Notes under the pieces: model-generated | Told to the model about the DNA's origin: nothing | The model's database searches: none | The model's input: the letters and a program-made list of their open reading frames with translations, nothing else | Made by a program: the position numbers and the translations under genes | Assembly: GCF_932274485.2 (NCBI RefSeq) | Contig: NC_065882.2 | Span: 64,765,431 to 64,829,430 of the forward strand | Direction of reading: 5' to 3' | Origin: Patella vulgata | Taxonomy: Eukaryota; Mollusca; Gastropoda; Patellidae | Length of the DNA: 64,000 nt | Shown: positions 45,001 to 55,148 of the stretch, in pieces | Layout: each line of letters begins with the position of its first letter | Numbering within the stretch: position 1 is the stretch's first letter

Positions 45001-48000
45001 GATTATAAATTTAAAGTCAATCGGATATGAACTTTGACCTCTAGGCCGTCCACAAGATTTTTCAAAGTGATTAAGGGCCATAACTCTGGCAGTAATTATC
45101 GGATATTGCTGAAAATCAATAGGCTTCTTCGTCTCATGACCTTAAACACTGTGTATAAATTTAAAGTCAATCGGATATTAACTTTGACCTTTAGAGCATC
45201 CACTAGATTTTTCAAAGTGATCAAGGGCCATAACTCTGGCAGTAATTATCGGAAATCGCTGAAAATCAATAGGCTTCTTCGTCTCATGACCTTAAACACT
45301 GTGTATAAATTTAAAGTCAATCCGATATTAACTTTGGCTTCTAGAGCGTCCACAAGATTTTTGAAAGTGATCAAGGACCATAACTCTGGCAGTAATTATC
45401 GGAAATCGCTGAAAATCAATAGGCTTCTTCGTCTCATGACCTTAAACACTGTGTATAAACTTAAGATCAATCGGATATTAACTTTGGCCTCTAGAGCGTC
45501 CACAAGATTTTTTGAAGTGATCAAGGGCCATAACTCTGGCAGTAATTATTGGAAATCGCTGAAAATCAATATGCTTCTTCGTCTCATGACCTTAAACACT
45601 GTGTATAAATTTAAAGTCAATCGGATATCAACTTTAGCCTCTAGAGCGTCCACAAGCAATTGTGGACGCCGGACCGATAGACGGACCGACAGAACGGACC
45701 AACAGACGGACGGACGGGGGCGACGACAATATAAAAAGGATCACATATAGAATGTTTCAGTTTCCATAACAAATGTATATTCTAACTAATAGATATTCTA
45801 ACAAATAGATATTCTAACAAACAGATATTCTAACCAGCGGCTGCCAGGCAGGATACGCCCACATTTTCGAGAGATGGATAGAGAACAAGCTAACAAGAAA
45901 GTGATTTTTCCTACAATCAAGGGCCATAATTCAGGAAATTACAATTCGATATGCGCATATATCGAAAGGAACTGAGATCTTTGTGTTATAAACTTACATT
46001 TCAAGTTTCAACAAAATCGGATAAAAATTGTGACCTCTATAGGGTCCACAACCTTGATATACCATATTTTTACGCTATTTGAGAACGAACGGCGGCCATT
46101 TTGTCTGTCAATTTTGGGGCGATTTTCACAAAATTCAAACTCAACTGTCCTTAGGGTGGAATGGTAATATAATAATACGGTTTTTTAAATCGGATAAAAA
46201 TTATGACCTCTAATGGGTCCACAAGCTAAAAACATGATTTTTCGTACAATCAGGGGCCATAATTCAGGAAGTTACGGTCCGATATGGGCAAATATTGAAA
46301 GGAACCGAGATCTCTGGGTTATAAACTTATATTTCAAGTTTCAACAAAATCGGATAAAAATTGTGACCTCTATAGGGCCCACAACCTTGATATACCATAT
46401 TTTTACGCTATTTGAGAATGAACGACGGCCATTTTGTCTGTCAATTTTGGGCCGATTTTCATGAAATTCACGCTCAGTCGTCCTTAGGGTGTAACGGTGA
46501 TATAATAATACGTTTTTTTAAATCGGATAAAAATTATGACCTCTATAGGGTCCACAAGCTAAAAACGCGATTTTTCGTACAATCAGGGACCATAATTCAG
46601 GAAATTACGGTCCGATATGCGCGAATATCGAAAGGAACCGAGATCTTTGGGTTATAGACTTACATTTCAAGTTTCAACAAAATCGGATAACCAGCGGCTG
46701 CCAGGCAGGATACGCCCACATTTTCGAGAGATGGATAGAGAACAAGCTAACAAGAAAGTGATTTTTTCTACAATCAAGGGCCATAATTCAGGAAATTACA
46801 ATTCGATGTGTGCATATATCGAAAGGAACTGAGATCTTTGTGTTATAAACTTACATTTCAAGTTTCAACAAAATCGGATAAAAATTATGACTTCTATAGG
46901 GTCCACAAGCTAAAAACGTGATTTTTCGTACAATCAGGGGCCATAATTCAGGAAGTTTCGATCCGATACATGCCAATATCGAAAGCAGCCGAGATCTTTT
47001 GGGGATAAACCTATATTTCAAGTTTCGTCGAAATCGGATAAGAATTGTGACCTGTAGAGAGTCCACAAACAATTGTGGACGGACGGACGGACGGGGGCGA
47101 CGGCACAATACGTCCACATGAAAATGTGGGCGTATAAAAACAGATAGATATTCTAACAGATAGATATTCTAACAAAGATACAAAATTCAAAACATATTAA
47201 AGAAAGGTTTCTATAAGATTCTAACCTTCTATAGCCAGTTTCTTACTGTTCCATTTCTTTTCAATTCTCGATTGTTTTTCCATCTTGATAGAAACAACTT
47301 CATTGGCTGTATCAAAGTTTAATATGTAGAAACGTAATATTCCTAACCAGAGCTCTGACAGACTTTGCTTGTTTTCCGTTTCCCACTTGGTGGCCTGAAA
47401 AAAAGTGAAATTAACCAGAGCATGTCCTGGGTATGTTGCATTATTATATGTTACAAAGCACACTTTCATAATAAGATAAACAAAATTTGCTTAACTAATT
47501 TCATATAACTATATTCCATTTTGTTGTAGTATGCAAAACCATTTCTTCAGATTAGGTTTTCTCTTTTACATATGTGTGAACAACTTTATTAAACAGGTAA
47601 CCCTATTGCACAGCAAAGGCATAGAACCATTGAGAAACACTGATACAAACAAACCTCTTGTGTAATATATGAAAACCATTCTTCTTTTTTCTCCTCACAT
47701 TCAGCAAACTTTGGGAAATTCTGTAATAGAAGATTTTTAATAAAACCATTATTTCATTCTAATAAATATTAGGTATTTAAATAAAGTCAATTTCTGTGTT
47801 GTTTTTAATACCATGTGGTATCCCATTAACAGATGGTCCTTAATCCTGAACACAATATGTATGGTAGTCCTTTAAGTAAGGCAAGTCTTTCTTACCTTAT
47901 GAAATGTAGGTAATATTGGGGGTGTTGTATTTTGTAAATAATAAACTGTCATTAAACTCAATGAATAGGCTGGTAATGTTCCTTCCTTTTGTCGATCCAA

Positions 48001-51000
48001 TCCACAAATCTAAACCATAAAACATTAACATACAAATTACATACGGTTGTAGCTTTGATACACCTTTCAAAATAAATTTGCATACAATGCCTAGGGTCTC
48101 TTCAGACTTTACTGCATTACTTAATATCTAACTGACAATGTTTAGTTTATTCAGTTTTCCAAACAATCCAACCATTTTAGTATATACTCGGTGGCTTAGA
48201 CTCTTACAAATTACTTTAATTAAGTACAATAACTGTTTTGAAGAATCCCCAGTACATTGTCGACAACATTAGATCTCATTAACACCGTTGGGGTTGGGAG
48301 GAAAAAAATCCAACAAAAACAATCCACAGATTTACAACATCCAATGCAACTTTTATTTTGGAACTGTACAGCTAGAAAACAATTACAGCTAGAAAATAAT
48401 TATGTGCATACCTTGGCCCATGTTCTAAAAGTTATTCCTAGTTGAACAACTCTAGGATCAAGAGAACTATAAACAGATAATAATCTACTAGTATCCCTAG
48501 CAAAACAACTATTTATAGTTAGTTGACATCTTATAGAGGTGTTAGGATCTTCATATATAACAGCTGGTACTTTAGAATAGAAATCATTCTCTACATTCTT
48601 AAATCTCTCACCTGTAGTGTAATAATAATATCACTCTTATTAATAGTTCACATTTATAGTCGATATTAAATAATGACAGTTTCTACTAAACAAAGATGGT
48701 CTAAAACACAATACTTTGATTTTATTTCAAACTTAAAGTTAGTATGCATTACTCTCAGTTTCCAAAATAATCAATATCAAAATTCTATTTTTTTTAATTC
48801 ATCAATCTTCACAAACCAACCAATATAAAATTATAATCATTGGAAGATCTTAAGAGTTTCATATCTGAAAAAAAATCAAATATGAACATTTTTGTAAACC
48901 AACCAATATAAAATTATTATTATAATCATTGGTATATCTGACAAGTTTGACATCAATTGTAAATCTAAATACATTCCTGAAGCTAGAAATATTTGAATTA
49001 GATAAATGTTCCCCTTTTGATGAATTCTTTTTATAGCATTACCTGATTGTTTAAACTGTTCATACATTGAAACAAGAACTTTAGGCATTGATTTAGAACT
49101 GGGAGAATGAACATAGATGTTAATATCTGATGTCTTTAAACCAAATCCAGATAAAGTCGAGCCATACATTTCCATCTCTATATCTGCAACAGAGGAATGA
49201 AAATTTTAAATATCCATACTTAAACAAGTCTTTCACGACAGAAATTAATAAGGAACTTATATCTCTCCTTATGAAATATACATACATAATTAATTACATA
49301 CTAATTCCACAAATTTAAAAAGTACAGTGGACTCTGTCACATCCGATCTCTGATCACTCCGGATTGTGTGACATCCGGTATGATTTTCATGTCCTGATTT
49401 ATTTCCTTATTACTTCAGCCAAAAAATCGCTGGTAAATCCGAATTCTGTATGTTCCGGATTCCGAAATCAATCAGCCGTCCCATCACATAATTTCCATTA
49501 AATCGACACCGTATAATCCGTACTTCAAACTGTGGGTGTGAAGCATCCAATTATCGGTGAGATTAAAACTCAATGGATGTGAAGCCAGAAAGATTAACAA
49601 GTAATCACCAATCAATTATCGGTGAGATTAAAACTGTGTTGATTACTTTGATCGGTAAAGCAGTGAACCTGAGTTGTTTTAAGGGAGTGGACAAGATCTA
49701 CCTGCCAGTCAATTGGTCGGCCAATCGCAAAGCTTGGATGACAGGTGCCGTTTACTTTGATTGGCTTGAACAATCTATCAAGTATCCCTAGTAGACAGAT
49801 CTATCAAGTAAAGTAAGTAAATTATAGTATTTTACCAGGTATTGTTTTCTTCATGTATTCTTTTAATGATTGTACTATAGATTTTCTAGTTGTAATTTCT
49901 GCTGCTGTTAATACTTGTTGTTTATATATATCTTTAAGTAGGACATCCAAAGATTCCAGTTGTTTCTCTGTAGGCTTTGGTATAAAACGCAGAATATTCT
50001 CAGACTCTGTAACCTTGTAAAATAACAACCACATTTTTTGTAATATAGCCCTTTTGAAATAAAGAAGTTCATTCTTAAACATACATTATGCAAGAGATAA
50101 ATCTGCCTATTGTAGGTCTTTCTTTAGGCCTAAAATGTTATATAAACTATTAATTAGACATTAATTAACGTATCCAGATCATAATCAAGTCTCGATGTCA
50201 ACGCTAGCCTGCAATATTTGTTGGATTATGATCCGATTTGCTGCATAACTTTCCTTCTCGAATTAACGATTAAATGGATAATCGAGACTATGATTTTTAT
50301 CGTACCGACTTTAGTAATGATGACACGAGGCTATGCGGAACTTTCGATAGCTTATTTCTCGGTTTATAGTGGATCAATTTGAATGAGATTTTCAGCAAAT
50401 TGCCTTTACATTATCTAGTTTTTAACTTTTATAGTGAGAACTGCCAACTCGTTATCTTATCTCCCATAATGTATCTTTAAATTTGAAATACATAATAATT
50501 CAATTTAGATTAGCTCCTGTTTTGAACTTCATTTGTTTACTAAGAAAAAGTTCCAATCGAGAGAGCTGTAGTGGCTCAGTGAGTAAGATGCTGGCTCGCT
50601 AACCAGGAGGTCTCGGGTTCGCGCCAGTTGTTGGCTGCGACAGTTGTTCAGGATTTCCTGGGATGGTTTCCCCTTGTCAGAGATGCTGGATTAAGGCCCT
50701 GACCAGGAATAGTGTCTAGTTGTTCAGACTGCATGGCATATTCCCGTCTTCATTAGCTTAATTGAAAAAGCAGCAGGTTTGCACCATACATTACAATTAT
50801 CTAAAAACCAGACAAAAAACGTGTGCAAGATAAAAACAGACACTGCTAGCTAAATCAAGTGACTGGGCACGTGGGCAGGCAGTAAGCATTCACTGCACTC
50901 TTCGGTGCTATGTATATGTAACGATACAATTTTCATGTAATGACTATAGTATAAACAAAACCAGTAGATCTCGGGTTCACTATTGGTGTTGCCCGATAAA

Positions 51001-53719
51001 ACTCCTTGGGATTTTCCAGTGTGGTTTCCCCTCATCAGTGGTGCAGATTGAGGACTGGGCTAATGAAGGAAATTTTGTGCAGACAGGGCATTTCCTTTAT
51101 TCTTCATCAAATTCTAATTGGAATTTCATCCCACCCTAACAACTACATGCTGTTCTTTGCTGGGTCTCTGTCCTGCACCACTGACAAGAGGAAAGCATGC
51201 TGGAAAATCTTGGGGAATAAAAAAAAATCAAAAATCAAAAGGTTTTTCCATTTCAATGGCATAGACAACAATAGTACCACATTAAAACATATAAAAAAGG
51301 GAAATAATCTGATTTTTGGACAACATTTTACTTACCTCTTTTCTGCGTTGATGTCTTTTCTCTCCCATGTGTCGATTACAATCTTCTTTTAGATCTAGAT
51401 GATAGGAGCATACACGACAGAAAAAACTAGCTCGGGGAAACTTTGTTGATTTCTGTTCATAAAAAAAACCAAAATATTATTTCTCTCATAAATACTGATA
51501 AATAAATGAAAATGCAAACATACATTTTATCCGAGAATGTACATATTATTCATTGTCAGAGCCATTTGTTTTTCATATGGGTAAGGTACAGCAATGAATC
51601 TCTTACAAGGTACATATGGTGATTTCTTTTTACAATAAGAATTGATATACCTACCTTTCTCAAGGGAAAAATCCAATTTTTCTCAAGTTTATCTTTAAAT
51701 ATTTTTTCAGTTTCTGAAACTAAACAAAAACATAAATGAAAGGCATGGAAATCAATTTCTTAAGCCGATTCTATATCAGGGATCTTATCTTTGAGTTATT
51801 TTAATTTAATTTTTCTGTTCTTCAGGTATTTATTTAAAAACTTAGATATTTGGAATTAAAACCTTCTGAACACCACAACCAATTATGAGTAAGAAATACT
51901 GAGCATGTGAAACTACCACACCTTGACAAAAAATAAGTCTTTTTCGCAAAGAAATAAGGACATTTTTTATAATAGTTTTCTGAAGAACAGAAAATCATAT
52001 TGATGTGGCCTAAGGGCCTTCTTCTAAAAGTCTACAATAATATTCATTTGATTAATCACCAGTAACTGACATTCACTTACTTTGTGTGTCAGTGTTCTGA
52101 ACAGGCTTCACATTGTCTACTTTTGAATTACTGGATTTTTTCCCAGACTGTGCGCTGTTGTTCCTATTAGACTCTCCTCTGCTTTGTTGTCCTCCTCCAT
52201 GGTTTTCTGGAGAAGATTTGGCTCTTTTTTGTGATGTGGTACTAGAACCAGGAGTATCTTTCTTTACTTCTTGTGTACTAGATTTTTCGGCATCATTGAT
52301 ATTTTGTTTACTTTTAGAGTTTCCTTTCTTTCCAGGATTCTGGCTTTTTTTCTGTGTATTATCTGGTGGATTGTTTACTTGTTGTTGATGTAGTGTTCTA
52401 TTACCTTGCCTATCTACTGAAATTGATAAACTACCAGAAGAACTTGTTTTGCTGTTATCATTTTTGTTAGTTTCAGGGGTCTCAGCTGATTCGGCATTCT
52501 TTGCTTGCTCCTTTCTTGCTTTTCCTGATTTACGTCTTTTCTTTGAGGTTGATACATTTGTCTTTGACTGAGATGTTGTTTTGGTTCCTGGAGAAGAAGA
52601 TCTTTCACTAGATGTTGATAACTTCAACATTTTTTTTAAGTCATCAGTAATTGCTGTTGTGTCTGCTGCTTCAGCCATTTTCTTGCGATTCTGAAGTGAA
52701 AAGAAGAAATAGTTGCAAGCAAACATGGAGACCATCCATTTATCATTATCATCGATTTAATGTGCTAATTTTGTCCTTCACAGAAAACAAATCTGAAATG
52801 CAGTTGCTAAAGATGCATTATGTAAGAGTTTAATATACTTATAGTAGGGCTTTTTTTCTGGCTTCAAATGTTATATAAATTATTATTTAGACATTTATTT
52901 ACATGACAAATGCTTAATCAACTATCTAGACAAATGGATGGCTAAGATAATGAGTGGATTAGACAATGTCTGTCACATCTTTGTTAAAGATAAGCTAAAT
53001 CTGCCTATACAAGTTGTTGTTTTGGCTTCAAATGTTAAATAAATTATTATTTAAACATTTATTAACCCAACAAGCCCAGCCCTTTATCTAAATCTTTAAA
53101 TTTAGATATAACAAACAATACATAATCACACAGCAATGGTAATAAGCATTATCAGTTCATTGACCATTACATTATCTGATAGCAAGCAAAGGCTGTTTCA
53201 ATTAGTTTACTTACCCGGATTGCTTGCAACTACCGTAATCAATGTACTCAAAAGTATAAATTATAATCAGCAAATTTTAAAAAAAACCCAAAAACATGGC
53301 TGCATTTCTGATAGTGAACAAAGGCCATTGTGCATAATGGTCTACAAAGTTCGCTTTCTGACTACCATAATCAGTGGTCGATGCATCTATTAGTGTTCTT
53401 ATTAAATAGTTTTAGTACACTGAACGGGACAGCTAATGAGAAGCACCAATAATAAGTTTTAACTTAGAGTAGCAATGGTCAATTGACTGATAATACTTGC
53501 AATAATTTCTTCTAGAAGACACTGGTGCATATATGTTTATATTATCCTGACATAATTGCATTACTTAACAAAGTTTATTAATTTTAAAGATGAAGTAACC
53601 TTTTTCCTTGAAGAAATACTGGGTGGTCCAGTTAAGCGTGTCTGGTAGAATGCTTCTGCTTCTTCGTATTTTCTTTGCTGTAGCCAGACAGAATCATGCG
53701 TTAACGGATGTTCAGACAT
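27885..53719 (-). CDS. TUT4/7: Terminal uridylyltransferase, TUT4/TUT7 orthologue
   Basis: Cytoplasmic enzyme that adds uridines to RNA 3' ends (let-7 precursor, mRNA decay intermediates). 27 coding exons, 1472 aa: 53600-53719, 52081-52690, 51655-51713, 51336-51452, 49836-50013, 49043-49183, 48412-48611, 47896-48009, 47655-47720, 47226-47394, 44155-44831, 43792-43939, 43352-43441, 42984-43081, 37915-38076, 37613-37702, 37061-37174, 36657-36731, 36035-36209, 35795-35842, 35548-35648, 34774-34910, 34243-34430, 33270-33400, 31943-32227, 29355-29430, 27885-27934. Lys/Ser-rich head (41-243); C2H2 finger (about 275-298, FFCRVCSYH); first nucleotidyltransferase domain with DIN (381-383) for DxD, so presumably inactive; PAP-associated domain; acidic Ser/Asn linker; CCHC knuckle CGFCEGEGHLRNNC (823-836); active domain with GSS (904-906), D916/D918 and D976; second PAP-associated domain; knuckle CRECGKIGHIAKKC (1204-1217); Gln/Asn-rich tail. 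Human TUT7 is of similar length. A splice acceptor 2 nt before the ATG implies an upstream non-coding exon. Confidence 0.96.
28200..29220 (-). mobile_element. Heavily decayed LINE fragment
   Basis: Minus-strand reading gives weak LINE-like blocks: LRRNKDGKILTKSE...RWRDRFSNLLK near 29100-29220, resembling the segment before the reverse transcriptase of CR1/RTE-type elements, and a possible catalytic box DADDVGL near 28660. Several stops and frame changes. It fills the last TUT4/7 intron. The plus-strand open frame at 28605 is antisense to it. Class assignment is tentative. Confidence 0.45.
30109..30619 (-). mobile_element. TTAA-flanked MITE, copy 1 (diverged, expanded)
   Basis: Right end 'cataatgtatgt' followed by TTAA (30620-30623), left TTAA at 30105-30108. 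Reverse complement shares 'aatctgcctattg', 'ttaattagacatt'-like and 'agaactgcc'-like stretches with the copies at 50079 and 58803. Lies in a TUT4/7 intron. Confidence 0.6.
32309..32622 (-). mobile_element. TTAA-flanked MITE, copy 2
   Basis: Starts after TTAA (32305-32308) with 'accagcattatgtaagattt' and ends near 'agctcttacatgatgcatct', inverse of the start of other copies. The middle is shortened relative to the 50079 copy. Confidence 0.6.
32845..33228 (+). repeat. Repeat family 2, two tandem copies split by a (GA)n run
   Basis: The first copy (32845-33058) carries 'ggggtttaacgtccactcga' and 'ttcactttcgcatagggatc'; the second (33090-33228) carries 'aatttgcttgcgcgtagggg' and 'agagaaaacccac'. 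Between them lies (GA)16 at 33059-33090. Both are in a TUT4/7 intron. The tail of one copy joined to the head of the next by a microsatellite suggests insertion into, or expansion of, the 3' tail. Confidence 0.65.
33675..33880. mobile_element. MITE with 'aggttcccact' inverted ends
   Basis: Left end 'ctaggttcccactatcacga' and inverse of the right end 'caggttcccactgtcgtgcg' match over about 20 bp; the interior contains further short palindromes ('acgattgaaatcgt', 'atcgtagtgat'). No coding capacity. Located in a TUT4/7 intron. Confidence 0.75.
34495..34690 (+). repeat. SINE family 1, copy F (partial)
   Basis: Keeps 'tagtcgttcggtgtggggtg', 'gcatgttaaagaaccctga' and 'ccaggcaaaattc', the body of the family, without the tRNA-like head. 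Confidence 0.6.
35264..35482. repeat. Tandem duplication of about 110 bp
   Basis: Two adjacent near-identical units starting 'tcattctattctgatgtaca' (35265 and about 35376) and ending 'tatcctttgtcatta'. Lies in the TUT4/7 intron between exons 34774 and 35548. Confidence 0.85.
38170..41188 (-). pseudogene. LINE ORF2: endonuclease and reverse transcriptase
   Basis: Endonuclease part 39779-41188: SCFYTNADCLTNK start, GITEVKP, RGVCLYTH, LIGCIYR, VLIMGDFNL and LGKNNHSII, the usual order of apurinic endonuclease motifs. Reverse transcriptase part 38170-39837: CKSPGPDNMHP, NYRPVSLTC, VYLDFMKAFDKVPH, GIPQGSVLGPILF and the catalytic FADDTKV, then a C-terminal region ending at 38170. The two parts are in different frames and overlap at 39779-39837, which is one frameshift; one in-frame TGA sits at 39259-39261 in the reverse transcriptase. 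Otherwise the frame is clean. The start ATG at 41188 follows ORF1 by 73 bp. Confidence 0.92.
41262..42296 (-). CDS. LINE ORF1 protein with PHD-like zinc finger
   Basis: 344 aa, intact. Residues about 59-114 have the Cys/His spacing of a PHD finger (ECNICKNNF...CEFC...FCIQCLEMP...KWFCPNC). A charged, probably coiled-coil stretch follows (about 120-200), then a segment ITINL-like with NNIMIFRAPEL and a C-terminal basic part (PKEREEFKTLR...PPWNRYIKKMPKKE). PHD-type ORF1 proteins are known from several LINE groups and probably bind nucleic acid or chromatin. The sequence at its start reads ATGGCGGC on the minus strand near 42230, a YY1-like motif. Confidence 0.85.
   Translation of the reverse strand: MSETEDRENLDVNKDTAEDDFQNGGQNSQQTATENQVRSKTRASKKQTKSNENDEINEGWECNICKNNFTKKSDKVIECEFCTKYFCIQCLEMPVKLYNSLTSRMDIKWFCPNCNEKVEKNLKADREIEERCRNFLQTFENRLKKLEDKSESFVTADDVKRIVANEVNVPDKLSSLTNNDNVHVLREEIIKEMNDRENRKNNIMIFRAPELNTNVKQDRTSNDLKVIKEIRTQINLAISDDDIVRTSRLGKKPEDGTSKLRRPLLVSFSNEKVKKKLFKNISKLRDATNDLKEVSVDHDMTPKEREEFKTLRVEEDEDESAGKFIYRVRGPPWNRYIKKMPKKE
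44915..45745. repeat. Exact 150-bp tandem repeat block in a DNA-element-like frame
   Basis: The word 'aactttg(a/g)cctctaga' recurs at 45030, 45180, 45330, 45480 and 45630, an exact 150-bp period. Units contain 'gggccataactctggcagta' and 'gcttcttcgtctcatgacct'. The block is preceded at 44921 by 'catacgcccacag' and closed by 'caattgtggacg' and a degenerate (CGGA)n run at 45660-45720, the same start and finish words as the element at 45853. An open frame of 238 codons exists only because the period is 50 codons. Confidence 0.85.
45784..45834. repeat. 16-bp minisatellite split by an insertion (left half)
   Basis: Units 'agatattctaacaaat' repeated about three times; the same unit resumes at about 47141-47180 on the other side of the transposon, showing that the transposon inserted into the repeat. 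Confidence 0.7.
45853..47135. mobile_element. Non-autonomous DNA transposon with ATACGCCCACATTTTC ends
   Basis: Perfect 16-bp inverted ends ATACGCCCACATTTTC (45853-45868) and GAAAATGTGGGCGTAT (47120-47135). The interior repeats a unit with 'gggccataattcaggaa' at about 45923, 46253, 46587, 46780 and 46940, and a second copy of the left end lies at about 46690-46735. Before the right end is 'caattgtggacggacggac', a short (GGAC)n tract. No transposase. It sits in the TUT4/7 intron after exon 47226. Confidence 0.82.
49325..49795 (+). mobile_element. Tigger/pogo-like transposon relic
   Basis: Starts with 'cagtggactctgtcacatcc', the kind of end seen in pogo/Tigger elements. The frame 49573-49791 contains LIGKAVNLSCFKGVDK, NRKAWMT and FDWLE, matching the DDE_1 (jerky/CENP-B/Tigger) transposase stretch CFK..VK..N.KAWMT...F..WL. 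The 5' transposase and the 3' part are missing, and a 70-bp segment ('aattatcggtgagattaaaa') is duplicated at 49540 and 49615. In the TUT4/7 intron, opposite strand. Confidence 0.8.
50079..50476 (+). mobile_element. TTAA-flanked MITE, copy 3 (398 bp)
   Basis: Flanked by TTAA on both sides (50075-50078, 50477-50480). Ends 'acatacattatgcaagag' and, inverted, 'agatacattatgggagat'. About 80-90 percent like the copy at 58803 by eye. TTAA target sites fit piggyBac or Kolobok non-autonomous elements; the ends do not begin with the CCC typical of piggyBac. Confidence 0.8.
50570..50800 (+). repeat. SINE family 1, copy G
   Basis: Best-preserved head: 'gtggctcagtgagtaagatg' (A-box-like) and 'gggttcgcgcc' (B-box-like), then 'gtttccccttgtcagagatg' and 'catattcccgtcttcattag'. 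Antisense to TUT4/7. Confidence 0.82.
50955..51215. repeat. SINE family 1, two partial copies in opposite directions (H)
   Basis: 50955-51055 reads forward ('gatctcgggttcactattgg', 'gtggtttcccctcatcagtg'), then 51060-51215 reads backward ('ctgtcctgcaccactgacaa', 'gaggaaagcatgctggaaaa'). The result is an inverted pair with a short hinge just beside the exon at 51336. Confidence 0.65.
52800..53100 (+). mobile_element. TTAA-flanked MITE family, diverged partial copy
   Basis: Starts 'taaagatgcattatgtaaga' and later repeats 'aagctaaatctgcctataca', with 'aaatgttatataaattatt' occurring twice; looks like two overlapping fragments of the family found at 50079. Located in the TUT4/7 intron between exons 52081 and 53600. 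Confidence 0.5.
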
Positions 53720-53723
53720 TTCT

Positions 53724-55148
53724 GTAAATTACATAAAAATAGAGGATAGTTTTTGTACATGCAAAAAATTTTACAAGTTTTAATCATAATGCTTTTACAA
53801 AGCTTCTATTCAGATCAAATGTGATGTTTACATGTTAATTCAAATAATCTCTGTAAATCAATTTAGATTTGCAGGTGTTTATAAACTCATGTAGTCATGA
53901 CGCAAATTGCATTTGAAATACAACAACATAAGCCATGAAAACATTGACACGTATAACCTTTACTTAAAAAATCAGGCTATTTCCTGGTAAATTCACTACA
54001 GAAAGTAAAAGTAGAAAGCAGAATGTAAAAATTTATATTCACTGTCACAATCTTGAAAACTGTGCCCTTGCATGTTCTGAAGGACCATATTCCTGGTATT
54101 ATTGACGTTCAGTTCCCCCATTCAAATTACCTAAATAAATACTTCAGTGAGGGTTCCCCTGCAACCCTAAAACATTCCCCTATTATGTACACTAACACTC
54201 CAGAAGACCTATTTGGGGAAATATTTTGGATTTATCATTTTTAGGCCTTGCATGTAATTGTGTGATAACTTTGCAATTAATAGTCGAAAGACACTTAAAA
54301 TTGACAGATTTTATAATCTTATTCGAAATGGAAATGGACAGTGACAGTCAAGACTCTAACCTAAGTGAAAGTTAGCAAGAAACAAATTCAAAACACAATT
54401 TTCCAAAAACAATCTGAATCTCTCACATCATATTGAATGAAATAAAAATAAAAACGAACTATTGTAACCAACAAACTATATTCATTCATTTGGTTGTGAC
54501 AAAAATGCTACGTTATACCGGTACCGATATTGTGGTGCAATGTTACATCCTACATATTATATTATTATGTCACAGTCAATTTGCAATGTTAATGTCCGTC
54601 AGCAATGCCGATGCATGGTCACATCTTACTGGTCAGACCAGGTTCCATTTTACACTTTTTACAGGCTCAAAAACCCAATAATTTCAATACACGTCTTACA
54701 TTTGATCTGTTTAGGATAAAGAACACACTTCCAAATAATGTCACATTCTAGCTGCAATGCATTACCAATAACAAATATTTGGGTCTACATCAAATATTCT
54801 CTTTTTTGCAGGCCCTGAAAACATTTTGGCAAGAGTTGTGTCCCATTTATTTTTACCGGAAATGAATATTGATCATGTTTATTTATTATTTAAAAAATAA
54901 AATCATTGTTTGCTTACTTTTATTTTGTTAAATGTCTTTTTGTGAAATATTATGAATTTTTGTGCAAGAGTTTTCATTATACTTGAAAGTCTCGTGTTTC
55001 CGCGCTATACAAAACTGTAATGAGAACAAATATGGCGGCTCTTTTTAATGTTTGTTGCATGTCAAATGTGAAACATCAAATTAAGACCTCTTTCAAATCA
55101 CAATATCCATAAATTTCTCACCCATGGTACATTATAGTATTATCAGCC
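53724..55148. promoter_or_regulatory. Shared divergent promoter region of TUT4/7 and REXO1
   Basis: The first coding exons of TUT4/7 (minus, ATG 53719) and REXO1 (plus, ATG 55149) face away from each other across 1429 bp, with no other gene in between. At 55028-55039 'aaatatggcggc' matches the YY1 consensus, which often sits at or just downstream of transcription starts. A non-coding first exon of TUT4/7 must lie in this interval because its ATG exon has an acceptor directly upstream. No TATA box placed with confidence. Confidence 0.6.
55028..55039 (+). promoter_or_regulatory. YY1-like motif upstream of REXO1
   Basis: AAATATGGCGGC, one mismatch from AANATGGCGGC. It is 110 bp before the REXO1 ATG. 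In animals this motif in this orientation is usually found in the first tens of bases of the transcript. Confidence 0.5.

Noticed and set aside
45034-45750. A 238-codon open frame on the plus strand
   Set aside because: It runs through an exact 150-bp tandem repeat; openness follows from the 50-codon period, and the end reads through a CGGA microsatellite. No domain, no splice support, in an intron of TUT4/7.
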